DNA of 64,000 bases from Paragonimus skrjabini miyazakii (Eukaryota; Platyhelminthes; Trematoda; Plagiorchiida; Troglotrematidae), in NCBI GenBank assembly GCA_014338405.1, contig JTDE01000103.1, forward strand, positions 179,011-243,010. The letters run 5' to 3'. Shown in pieces: positions 12,420 through 24,584 of the stretch (positions are counted from its first letter, which is position 1; the number at the start of each line of letters is the position of its first letter). Below the pieces are notes generated by a model. That model was not told where the DNA came from. It was given only the letters and a program-made list of their open reading frames with translations, and made no database searches. The position numbers and the translations under genes were made by a program.

Positions 12420-15400
12420 TCAAAGTAGTTCAAGTGAACTCTGTGTTTCAAGTAACAGAGCTGTGAGGCTGTATTCTGCCCGCACTAAGTTCACTTCAGG
12501 AAAAATTAGCTTTTGGTTCACGAATAACATGACGTTAGAGACAAATCGTAATGATCTGCTTTTCGATCGTCTCAAATAGTCTTCTTCATGAATTATATAA
12601 TCAAAAACTCACTAGCAAAGAAATGGAATTAATGTGAGATTCATGCTGTCTAGGTCACCGTACGTTGTGTCCCATGGGAATGATTGAAGTCGGTGTAAGG
12701 TAAGTGGGAGCGCAGATGAGGTACTTGATTATGGGCGTTTGTCGGTGATGTCAGTGACCAGTCTAGTCCTTATGAAAAACTGGGATATCGCTATCATTTT
12801 GGTTGATACACACGTGACGTTCAAAATAATCAATGACTGTCGGAAGTTTGGACAAAACAATTAGAAGACGGAGCCTGGCGAATGCATATATTTCGTATTG
12901 ACTCATCAATGACAGATTTACAATAACATGAGTCGGTTTTCTACAAAAGTCAACCAAAGGGATAGAAAATCAGTTAACGGTTCGGGACAGATCGCTAGGC
13001 CCAAGGAACGTTTAAGTTCTCAAACACTTGATTCTGAACGGAAACCTGACCTGTCGATTGACTACATGTGCTTCAGAAGACTGCACGATTCTGGAACTGA
13101 AAGGAGGTAATAGGATTCTGCGTACATAAACTTTGTTGGTAGTGTAACCAGTGGTAAGGACGTGCATATTGACGGCAGAAACTTACTGCTTACTTGTTTC
13201 AGTAAAACTGTCGTTCACATCTATTTAGCCAGATATTCCTTCATTCTGGAGATCAGGCATCTCCAGGTTTCACTAACGTAACTTCCTCCGCAGTTACATA
13301 TAAATTGGTAATCACAGTGTGAGATGGCAGCAGTAGGCTGATCTATTTCAAGTGAAAACGGTGGTAGCTTCCAGGTCAGAGAGACTACACGGAGTTCAGT
13401 TCCGTTAACTTTTCGTTCAGTCGGATTAATTAACCTTCGTTTTGTTCGAGACTTGAGGTAACAACTTTATAGATGGTCTTTTGAGGGTAGCTACTGAACT
13501 GCAAAACGAAAGTGATCAAGTGCATTTCCTCTGGAAGTCTTTCTTGTGTACCGGTCAACTTTTATCTTACGAACAGCATATTCACTACCTTTTCCATTTT
13601 CAGAAGTTATACTACTATTACTGTTTCTGTCGCTGGTTCGAATCCAGCCGAAACCCTGACTTTTCACAATTGGATCTCATCTAAGTTTCAGAAGTCTTGA
13701 AAGCATTTTCGCCCGTCTTCATTTCAGGTGCCCTAAGGGGGTTCTCTGGGTTTCAAAAAACGAACGGGTTACACGGGATCACATATGGGTAGGTTGACAG
13801 ATATAGGGATTGGTCGGCTCTTAAGGAAAGAGAGTGGGTTGAAACACCCAGCATGCTTGTGAAAATAGTGCCCGGGATAGGTGGCAAATCATTGGAAGTC
13901 TTCGCTGGTTTTGGGTGATTTAGGCATGAGTTAGTCAAGACTAGTCGCCTCATGTGAGTGGCGTTGCGATCTTCTGGCCACGGTGCTAGCAGAGTAGGAC
14001 TGAGGACAGCCTAATCATAGTCAAGTGCGTCTCAGTACTGTGGCTGATCTGGATAGGGGTGAAAACTGGGAATGTTTGATGAAAGGTGCATGATGTAAGT
14101 GTGTCAGGCGGTAGTTTATCGTGTACCAGCCAGAAATTCACGGCGGAAACCAACTACTGGATGCGTACCACCTACGTCTTCCGCGTCACCAATATTTCCT
14201 GAGGGATGTTTGCTAAAGGATCAAACTAACCACCGGCTGCAGTCGGTTTAGGCTTTTCTCACTTCAGTCCTTCTGTTGGTTTGTCCTGAGATAACATCTC
14301 TCAACGACCAGTTATTTAAGCATAATTGTGGATTCTGATCCCCAGCGCGGACGCAATTCAGCAGACACCCTTTTTATTTTACAGTACATTCTTCCACGTA
14401 AGACGACAAAGTGACAGGACCGACAAAATGTTACCAGATTCAAACTTAGTGCATTAAGCGATCCGAATAACTTGACCTGCCGCGTTCAACTAGTCGTTCG
14501 AAGTTGGATGGAAACATTTTGTCACGCCAGTGTCATCAGCGTTCACATTATGTGCGCTGGTGTCAGTAAAAATCACAACAGACACTTCCACAGGACGAAC
14601 TGTTCACAAGCCCTGATTTGGCCTCACTAAAACAGAAGTAACGATAATCAGTCAACACCGTTTAAATTTCTTCTTGTCTTCTTCTGGTGAACCGGCACGA
14701 TTCCACAATAGGCGTACCGCACTGTAGATGTTGGAGTGGTGTCAATCTACTAAAGTTTAAATATTGACCCGATCACGTGGATTTTCTATAGACGGCTGTT
14801 TTCAACCACTAGCCTTCTATTCGGAGTTTGAATTTGTCTGGAAATGACCGGCATTTGTTCATCGCGAACTCACACATAAAGTTTAGGTTTGGATAACAGC
14901 TAGTCAAACGTAGCACCAAGTTATCTATTGTCTGGTTGGAACGACTGAATACCAGTATGAAGTCGACGTATCGATTGCAGGTGTCATACCTGATATGTCT
15001 GTGGTTTAATTCTGCTCAATCATTGACAAGATGAGTCTGATAAAATGACAGTTAGTAGATTTCGCATGGCTAATCCATCTAGTTAGTGGCAGTGCCGTTC
15101 GAATAGGTGAAGCTGACATTCTTGTTGCATAATATTCAAGTTTATTCCTCAATAATATTTAAAAGATCTAAAGTCATGTGACTGGTTTCACGGTGTTCAC
15201 AACATTGTGAAGTATCTTGTATAATCGGACATACGTGAGCAGTAACTAAATCTCCAGTAAACACCTCAACTCAAAAGAAAGGCCGATGGTTTCTTAGTCA
15301 TTGGTTAATTCAAAAAATGTCTGATGAAAAACGTACAAAAGTTTGTTCTAATGAAGCTGAAACGGTAACTAAATGGCGTGTCAAGTTATGGCAGAATGAA

Positions 15401-18400
15401 TTCACCACCGCCAGAATAGTCTAAGTTGTATCCCAGACGTTTGCGTCTTTGACAGGATTTAAGGTTAATCTGTCGGGGATCCACATATCGTAAGCGATCT
15501 ACACACTATCTTATCAATAATCCGTAAATGTGAAAACAGTTGATGGGTGATCAGAAGAAAACGCTGATCAAATTTAGCAGGTGAGATGAGATGAGGCTGG
15601 AATGCTGTAATCTCTCAGAATATCTGCTTCTTGTTGAACGGGGCAAAGTTGAGCAGAAAGTTAAGACAAAGTTTTTCAGTTTCGATGTTGGGCGCTGAGG
15701 ATGAATTTTTGAACGTGAAGGCATAACACTGTGAAATGGAATGGAATAAATTTTTCTGTGCATACGAAAATGCGACTTACGTAGGCGCTCTAAGTATTTA
15801 GAAGACATATAAACCCACCCATAATCTACACTTTCATATTTCACGAAGACTATATTTACTGAATTACGGTAGTTCATTTAGTAGCCTTGTTAGAATTTTT
15901 AAGTTGAGAGCTCTTGAGATTGAAAGCATGAATAGCCTTTTTTCAAACATTACGAATACGGTAAGTCCCGTTGAGCTTATAAAACAAACGACAGCTATTG
16001 GTCAGTTCTATTTTTTATCCAGATGAACTATGTAAACAATAATGGGGCATTATTGAACGAAATATTAGTGGATAGGATAGTGGGATAAATAGAAACCATA
16101 ATTACTTATTGTTGGGAATATGAATAAAGTGGCTTTATGTACTCTTGGATCAAACATGGAAAGAATAACTTCTATCTTTCGGGTCACACAGATTTGACAT
16201 GTCCAGTGTACACTCATTGGCTAACCAAATGGACTGGGAAAAATTAGCGTTGGCTAGCCAATTGAGACCTGACTTGAACGACGGTTAGGTACATGATCTC
16301 ATTTCAATACAGTTTTCCTTGGGGGGAATCGGTTTTCCATATTGATTGCTAGGTGACCATTGTTAATTTGTTCACGTTCACTGATGTCAGGCATCTTTTT
16401 TTCTGGCCTCAGCTCTCTTGGAGAAACTAATAACAACATAACCTGCCTCAGTTCGATCAGAGAATATAGATATTCCCCAAAGGGGCGTAAAGGTCGATCT
16501 GAGCATTATCACCCTGACACATCTAATCATTACGTACGGATGATATTAATAATAAACCTTATTGTGATAGATCCACGTAGTTCATATAATTGATAGTATG
16601 TCTTACGAGGACAATCAGTTCCTTTCAACTGACATACTAACAGCTTATGTGAGGACTAAGGCAACGCCATTCTGCATCACGGACCATCGGCACGTTCATT
16701 TAACTACTCGTCTTTAAGTTGCCGCACAAATATTCCTCCATCTAACTTCTTGCACCAAAGTCGTAGTTCTGCAATTCGTCTTTCGCTTGCTGATCAAAAC
16801 TCAAAGTTTGGTTTTAGACATTTAACATGTTGAACCCGATAAAATTGTTATTTTGAGTCGAGTGAAATGGTGGCTAGGTGGGTGAGCGGTATTCAGCAAG
16901 TTCGAATGATCATTCTGCCTGTGTAGGTGCGCATTCCGACAATGTACTCGAAAAGGGTAGTGAGTGAGAACGCCTTTGATACCAGCCGAATCGGTCAAAA
17001 GTTATCTGCCGCCATGCCCGTATACCTTTTAATGGGCTGATAATGAAGGTTTGTCATGTCAGGGCAGTGGAATGAAATACGAATGCCCAATAGGTTTGGT
17101 GGTCTTGTCTCATCACAGCAAATGTGAAAGGCTTTTCACGTGGTCTGACGGAAACCAGCTACTTCATTTCATAAAACCAGATTTTACGTCTTGTTGAAAC
17201 CAAGGTGGCTGTGGTTGGATTGCGCCACCTGGGTTTGTAAACCGTGCTTCCTCAAGGAATATGTTTCTATCTATACAGGCTAACGTTTTTCTACTTCGTT
17301 TACGAACGTGTACGACAGCTATTGATATACGCGCAAAAGACATCTGACCTGGAAATCTATTCATTACGAGATATTTATCACAGCGATGTGAAAATAGAGA
17401 ACAATGGAAGCAAACACTATTTTGAAGGGCTACTGTGAATTCATATCCTTGGCAATAGTGCAGCCACAGTTTGTTCGGTGACGCATCAGACGTAGTGCCT
17501 ATACACGTTTCCAACTGTTGCTCCTAGTCCCTGATCCTCCTGGCGTTTAGACTTGCCCTTTAGTTCCAGAGCATGTGAGTCCTTACTATACTATTCACAA
17601 AGAAAGCTGCATATTATACAAATGACTTGTGAACTTAATGATCCGCCTTACTTGCTTGCATTTATTAGTCCTGCCGGAGTTCACAAGTATTGATTAGGGA
17701 AACCACTATACAGTTAGGCTATCTGCAGGAATGTAGGGAGTCTTTCCGTTAAGACAATTTCTTCGTCACACACGGTAATCAATGTTTTCCGATTTAACAT
17801 ATAGCCTGGAACGTCTGAAGAGACTTCAATTGGTGACGATGTGAGGTTTGTTTTTGCGATGGGCCTGGTTGACAACAATAAACTCGCGAATATGTTAGGG
17901 GGAAGTTCATGCATAGCTATTTGTTCAAATGTTACTGTAAATGGGACTGACACTAAGAATTGCAGGCTTTCCCACAAGGGACATTTGTCCGCCCTTCGAC
18001 GGGACGGCGACCGTATCAAATCCATCTCTCATGTGCCTATTTAGCAGACAAAATATGTTTTTTATTGATCAGTTCATTCTTTATTTCATCTGCTCTTAGA
18101 TCAGGGAATACCTGAACATAAGTTAGTTTAACAAAGTAACGCCAGCCAAAAACTGTAGTTAGGCTAGTTCATTTCTGTTTGCCAAACGATCAACAGAACT
18201 TTTAGATGAATCTATCTGTTCAATACAGTATAATCTTTTAAGCGGTCAAACACCCTTTGTTCGTGTGATTCTTCCTGTTGACTTGCGGAACAAAAGCAGT
18301 GTTTGTAGAAAAGGAACACATCCGATAAGTTAACAGGTTAGAAGCTTAAGCGTGCACCTTTATCCTTTTCTCTTGTTTTATTAAACGTTCCTTTTTGAGT

Positions 18401-18600
18401 GAAATTGTGTTGTTCTGTCCGGCAGTTTATATCGTGCTATTCGGTTAGACTGCTCATCATGTTTCACCTTAAACGTTTACAAATTTAAAGGTGTTTTGTT
18501 GCATCTTCTCGAAAACAGTCGTTATCGAAATTCCAGTCAATTTCAACTCATTCAACTATTCAGGAAACTATTTCCGGATCAACATTTGTCAGGTAGTTTT
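12420..18600. other. Non-coding stretch, with an isolated B-box-like motif
   Basis: No recognisable coding sequence. A perfect pol III B-box consensus GGTTCGAATCC occurs at 13635-13645, but no A box sits at the right distance upstream, so it may be a SINE remnant or chance. The patch at about 13.73-14.18 kb looks less AT-rich than its surroundings and could be an unrecognised repeat. A 116-codon minus-strand frame (17164-17514) and a 108-codon minus-strand frame (15551-15877) lack any recognisable domain. Confidence 0.4.
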
Positions 18601-19260
18601 GTTTTGTGTCACAAACCTACCTGGCTACTCAGTTAATCAGCTGAAAGTCTTGGTAAGTTTTAGTCTCTGAGTCCCACAACTGGAAAGCTCTGAAATGCAG
18701 AGTAACTTTTGCTTGATATATTGCTTGACAACGGTTACCCACTTCAATTTGTCGAGAAACACACTAGTTCAGGTGAACAAAAACCTGTTGTATTGTCTGC
18801 TCCACTGATGACTGATGATGACTGTAATCATATGAAGACTTGCAACCGCAGCCAGACGGAGATATAGAACAGGACGTTTGCATTGCGGAAGCCACGCAAA
18901 TTCCGACCTTATTTGGGAGGGACTCGGTTCCTCTGATCATTCAATCAAGTGTAATATATGATTTTACCTGTAATTGTGGATGCAAGTGTGCTGGCTACAT
19001 GGCACGGCAACTAGGAAGGTGAATCGCTGAACATGTGCCCAGGTGACAGTTTACTTTTGGAACTGGCTTTGCTGGAATTACATCCACGGGGTAGATCCAC
19101 GAGATGAGTCACAAAGTCTGTGGTGCCAATACATTCCATATCATATTTCGCCCGAAAACAAGGCAAGTTCTACGGTTTGCTGAGGCTGATGCCATTTTCC
19201 AAAACGCTCAGTGCTGTTCGTTGAGAAACAAATGGTTATCAGTTTGTGTCTCCTCTAGTG
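18600..19260 (+). mobile_element. Penelope-like element fragment: reverse transcriptase tail and GIY-YIG endonuclease
   Basis: Read across frames and stops, the plus strand follows the order of a PLE C-terminal half. HKPTW at about 18610 matches the conserved 'yRKPTWTG' block. LLDNGYPLQFVEKH at about 18720-18765 matches 'LxxNGYPxxFvdkh'. KPVVLSAPL follows and matches the 'kpvfLslPfkGd' block. Then comes SSVIYDFTCNCGCKCAGYMARQLGR, whose last part ends at 19019 and corresponds to the start of the GIY-YIG nuclease ('vYxFTCxCGxxYvGRTxRxL'). A TGA at 19020-19022 interrupts before IAEHVPR. The C-terminal block RFAEADAIFQNAQCCSLRNK is still visible near 19.17-19.24 kb. Frameshifts, several stops and replacement of the YVGRT core by AGYMAR show a dead copy. 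The upstream palm/fingers part is missing. It looks like a different subfamily from the 42.7 and 59 kb copies. Confidence 0.75.
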
Positions 19261-19264
19261 AGTT

Positions 19265-22200
19265 TCTCTTCTCCTAAAACCCCATGGTACTGTAACGTCT
19301 TCATTTTTATTTTCTGTCAAGCGCCCCTCTAACAGTTTTCGGTTCTAATTAAGTTTAAAAGCAATCACTAACATTGTCTTCGTCCCTCACCTAACTACTG
19401 CCTTCCTAACGTAACTCACCTTATCTGGTTCATGTTGCGTCTTCTGAAATTCTGTTCTTGAGTCTTGATCATTCTGATCTTGCTTATCACCTATCCATTC
19501 TTCGACATTGTTGCCATTCTTGCCTGTCATATATTAACTGACTTAATTTCACCATGGTAACAGGTAAGATGCGCACAATATATATGTGCGCAATACATCT
19601 TACGTCTGACTACCGGTCTTTTTCGAATCTACCTTGGGGAACGACTAATTTAACTCACATAGTCGTCAACAAATTATACTCATACTTATTGCAAGGTTAC
19701 TGCGTGCTATCATCGCACACGGACCATGTTATTCATCTGAATATTTTCTCCCAATATTACTAGAATCAATTAGGCGCACTATGAAATTATTTTCTTCTGC
19801 TGTACTGCTTGCAAGGCCCCTAATTTTATTCTTACGCAAGTAAAATATGACGAGAGTGTATCTTCTGGTTCCAGGCTTCCTCATCTGAATTGCTTAACAG
19901 ATGTCTTCCACCTCAAGTTGAACGAATGCCTAATTAACGTTCTCGCATGAAAGTATCATAAAATGTTTAGCAATCTTCTACTTTGTACTGACATAACAAG
20001 TTGATAAACATTAACTGTTCCATCATGCTGGTGGCTACTGTGACACACGTGTAAGGTGTAGATTGACCACTGACGTACACTCAGCCGTACTGCTGTGCGT
20101 GAATGTTCCAACGTAATTCACCTCTGTTATAGTAGGCGTATAACGTTTATATTCGGCAGAACAATATCGAAATAAACTGACTTTATAATGAAAGCAATGA
20201 ACTTTTAAAAACTGCTATACAGAAGTAAATTGCATGAGAATGTGGCCATTGTCAGGCTTCCGTGTACCTTCACGTCTGGTGTAAGTTTAACTTGATTTTT
20301 CAAATGTGTCACTTAAAAACGAGAATTGATGCCCCCAATTTTGATGGCTTCTACTTTTCACGATGTGCCATAAAACGGATCTCCAGGAACCGCACCCTCT
20401 TTATGGTATGCTTTGGAAGTGTGTCCCAAAACGTGTCCTTTCAAATAAGACTAAGGGCGCTCCATTGCACCTGAGCTCATGGTCTGTGGCAACCAAGTAA
20501 ATGTAGTGAACTTGTATATTCATCCTCATGAACTCATCACTGTGATGGGACATCACTTGATCCATTGATAGGTCACAACCAGTTCTTGGTAATTCAGTGA
20601 TGGTGACCTAAGACTGCGTGTAAAGCCATCAGTTTGATTGTAGTCGAGTTACTAAAGTGTTGAGGTTTCAACTTATCTTCAACAAAACCACTATAAACCA
20701 AGGATTCTGTACCTTATGTCCTGTGCGTTGACTTTTTCTAAAAACTTACGTAAGTGCCTCAAACTAAGTTCGGGGTGTGGGGGGCCTTCAGTCTAGCTAG
20801 CACATGATCTGAAAGCTACATATCTATTGTTTACGATTTGTTTACTTTAAAATTAGCAGAGCATCTTGGGGATGACCAAATCGTAGTCTCATCCACCCAT
20901 CGTTCAGGGTATATTGTTTTTATCATAGAGAAAGTTTGAGCTATTTTTGATGTATGAGGGCGTGCGCTGCATTGTACGAAGGAAGATATTATTGTCTACT
21001 GTGTGTCACAGGGCGTCAAGAAGGTTTTTTGATTACGTGTACAAATGGCGCGTTTAATATTCCTGATAAGCCGTAACGTGGTTTGTTGATTCGTTTCTGG
21101 AATGTTTAAATTCAACATTATTCTCAATGTACAGTTTGCATCGTATTGCACCCGTTCGGCTTTTAATCGAGTTTTCTTTATTCCCTACATATAACTTAAT
21201 ATAAATGGAGATTCCATGCCAAATTTGCGGACCTAAGTGAGCTGTGCTCATGCTCCCAGTCATGCCATGGATCTAACAATGTGTTTAAAGTTCCAACATG
21301 AATAATTGTCATCCACTTTGGTCAAATACAGTGGTATCCAGGCTAAGATCATCGTAGGCGACCGCAGTTCAGTACCATAGTTACGTTATGTATGTACAAA
21401 ACTTGCATGTGCTATTGATGTCACTGTGATAACAGTTGAACCATGATCTCTGTTTTTTTGTTATGATTAAAAGTTGTGTCTGTTGAGGCAATTCGCAGTG
21501 AATACATTAATATGTGGAAATTTTCTCGGGTACAACCGTATATTGTTACCCTTTTGTCTCTTTGTTCAAATTTGCAATGGGAACTGGTTATTCTGGTAGG
21601 AAAAACATGGTAAACCCACGACACGTCTTGGAGGTTGAATTCCTACCGGATTGCCCGACGACAAACTGAAAGTTGTTTGATTATCTGTCTTGTTAAATTC
21701 GAAGGAAAAGAGACGCGTTCTCAAGTAAATTGCACTTTGCTGGGTTGTATTTTGTAACCAGAAATCATGGTTCACCTTTTGCTGAAATCGTAACGGTAAG
21801 AAGTTATAAACTTGGTTCTCGCTAACGAACGTACATTTGCAAGATGATGGAGCTTATGCCATTTTTTCTGACAGTATTTAGGTACTTGGTACCGTCAACA
21901 CTTTCTCTTCCTTTTTGACGACTTCTTTTGAACCGCTTATTTGGTTTTTAACTTGTCTTTTCATGGGCTTATTGCCTTCTTTTACGCTTTCTCAAGAAAT
22001 ATCGTAACAAAATCAAAAGTCGTGATTTAATGACACTCAGATGACCTTGAATAAGCTCACTTATATCCCTGTATGCTGTCTGTAACTCGATCATTGATCC
22101 ACTGTTGTTTTATCCCCAGTTAGGTTGATACATATTTACGCAATCTGATTCGCGTAACGTGGTCAAAGGTAAGGGTGGGAATGATCATGCAAATTGCGGC

Positions 22201-23750
22201 TTTCTCACTCTTTCTTACGAATGCAGTCTATAGTGGTCTGCAGAGTGATAAATACAGTAGTATCTAGTGCACTGCGTCGGGAAAGACTTGTTTTGTCCCC
22301 CAATATTTCTTTCAGTGGTTTGCCGCTGATGTAGTCGTTAACCCCTAAACTTTCAATTGGTTCAACTTTAATATGAAAACCATCCCAAATAATGATAGTG
22401 AGGACTTAGTTACAACCGGCAGTACGCATCCAAACGATGTCAACCCGACAGTGCAATGATTGTAAAAGTCAATAACGGGATGCTACAAACCGGACATGGA
22501 ATACCTTTCTGAATAAAATGAACAACTTTCAACAACAAACTCTTGTCAAATTTCTGTTCTCGAAGTGAATGAAGCATCAGGGAATTTTGGTCACGGTGAG
22601 AAATCCGCAAATCGCAGTGCAATAATTCTAGTTGACGAGAATATTTTAGTTTCACATGTTGCAGCATAAGGCATAAATGCAGACAGAAAGCACAACAGAA
22701 AATTAACTATGTTTTTGTCAACAGATCTTATTATGCTTTTTGCGGTACAAACCAGAAAACCTGTGCACGTTTACATAACGAAGAAAACAATGGAAATGAA
22801 ATTGCAGAGGATAGCTTAAGGAACCATCAGTCTGTAACACCTCATAATCTGTTTTTATACTGTTAAATATATATCTTGTCCTGATGTGATATACTCATTT
22901 ACTAGCGAACAAGGTGGAGCCTACAAACTAACAGGAGAAAGTGACTGGTACACGACTCTTATTGACTACTAAATCCCTTAAGTAGTACACTTTAAATTTG
23001 ATTAAACATGTATAGTGATCACTTCTATGACTGAAGCTGTAAGATATATGAAACTTCTCCCAAACAGAAATAGATTTACCCAATGGTGAATATATCATTT
23101 CAGCTATCACCCAACGGTGGATTATGCGACAAATCAATGACTATATTTGTTACCATGTAAAATAATGCTCGCCTACGTTGTCCCAATCACAGATGGTCAT
23201 GGCTATCAACTACCGTGTTTTTCAATAACGTTCTTGTAATTTTACGTGGAACATTTCACTGTCGAACCAATGATACTGAGAAAAATTAGAAAAAGTTGAA
23301 TCATGGAGGATTCATACGGGTATCAGCAAACATTGAATTAACAGTAATATATCAATGTATTCTAGTGGACAATGGTAGTAAGTATATCACTACACATATA
23401 GGAACCGTTTGTTTTGGTTAACTTGCAATGACTGTTCGTTTTAAAAAGTTCAATATATTTGGTCAAGTAGTTAAATACGTTGTGATTTTTTAAGCTGTCT
23501 TGGGTAGAATAAAACGTTTAGATGATTTAACTAGAAAATCACTTACAAGCATACGTAGTTTATGGATTAAGATAGACTTTTATACAGACCTTTTCAAAAA
23601 GAGGCCCCGGACCTTGTGCCTTTTGCAGTTTACTACTTCTCGATGTTAACTTAAGTTGTCCCGGTTAATTAGGTCCATTCAACTGAGTTGGTTTGTTGCC
23701 TACACATGACGTGACCGCGTCATCTCACTCTGTAACACTACCTGTGTTTT
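19265..23750. other. Non-coding stretch, nothing recognised
   Basis: Only short open frames. The minus-strand frame 22440-22667 ends in a donor-like AAAG/GTATTC but lacks a convincing acceptor. No RNA gene or repeat was recognised. Confidence 0.4.
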
Positions 23751-23755
23751 TTCAG

Positions 23756-23860
23756 CCTACCCATGTGCATATTAGCAATGTGACCCTGTGTGAAGTTGAA
23801 ATTCACCCAACCTACTTGGGATATCTTAAACTGATATCGAGACATCTCGAACTGGAAAAG
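23756..23860 (+). CDS. Candidate internal exon of an unknown gene
   Basis: A strong acceptor-like tract (CTGTGTTTTTTCAG, ending at 23755) precedes an open segment of exactly 35 codons ending at a donor-like AAAAG/GTGCGA. Both boundaries are in phase 0. The translation (PTHVHISNVTLCEVEIHPTY followed by LGYLKLISRHLELEK) has ordinary protein-like composition but no recognisable domain. The frame stays open on both sides of the proposed exon. The function is unknown, and one short segment with splice-like flanks can arise by chance in AT-rich DNA, so the call is weak. Confidence 0.22.
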
Positions 23861-24224
23861 GTGCGAAACGTGTCAGTAGTGCATGTACTCACTAAGATCG
23901 GCGCAGGAAGGCAGGCCCTTTTTTCAGGAAAAATTTGTTAGGACCATTGCATAACTGACCTTATATTATACACGATAGAACAATTTTATCTCAACCCTAA
24001 TCCAACCCAGTTTGTACATTGTTTTCCGGCCGTCCGACGAAAAGACGCAGTAATAATGGATGTAAAATATATGGCCATTTGAGAGTTGGGTACAACATTT
24101 GTGTCCGACAAAAATCATGTCACTTATCACTAATCAACGTATCGATCAGCAAACCTTATGAATTTTGTGATTTAAACTTAGGTATATGAATTGCGTCATC
24201 CGGTCATTATTTGGGACTAACGGG

Positions 24225-24580
24225 AGGGTTACTATGCTCTTTTCTAAGGCCATCAGATTATTTGGACATTTCAAACGAGCAACTGGGCCTCAGCTATCAG
24301 ACATACTAACCTGGCTGTACTCAAGGTGGGATAATTTTTAAGCAAATCAACACGATTGCCTTATGAAGGCGTAGCCGGAGTTCAACACCTGGCCTTTGCA
24401 GGATTACTTACTAGTAACGAGTTTTCACCGAACTGAATCCCTAGTTCATCGCCTTTCCCCTAATAGACCTGGCAGAAAACTATGATCACTTGTGAGGACT
24501 GGTCAGTTTACAATAGTCAGGTGATTTTAGTTATCGTAACCAAAATGGAATCGTCTGAGAAGGAACCGAGAATAATTAAT
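24225..24580 (+). repeat. SINE-like dispersed repeat, copy 2
   Basis: This copy aligns by eye with 5.03-5.43 kb. The block ACACGATTGCCTTATGAAGGCGTAGCCGGAGTTC (about 24350-24382) matches the inter-box and B-box region of copy 1 with few changes. The tail reads CTATGATCACTTGTGAGGAC, closely like copy 3, and ends GAAGGAACCGAG as in copy 1. Its B box is degraded (GGAGTTCAACACC) and its A box is lost. No coding capacity was seen. Confidence 0.55.
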
Positions 24581-24584
24581 ATGC

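Noticed and set aside
13635..13645. Perfect B-box GGTTCGAATCC as evidence for a tRNA gene
   Set aside because: No A box, acceptor stem or anticodon arm lies at the proper distance.
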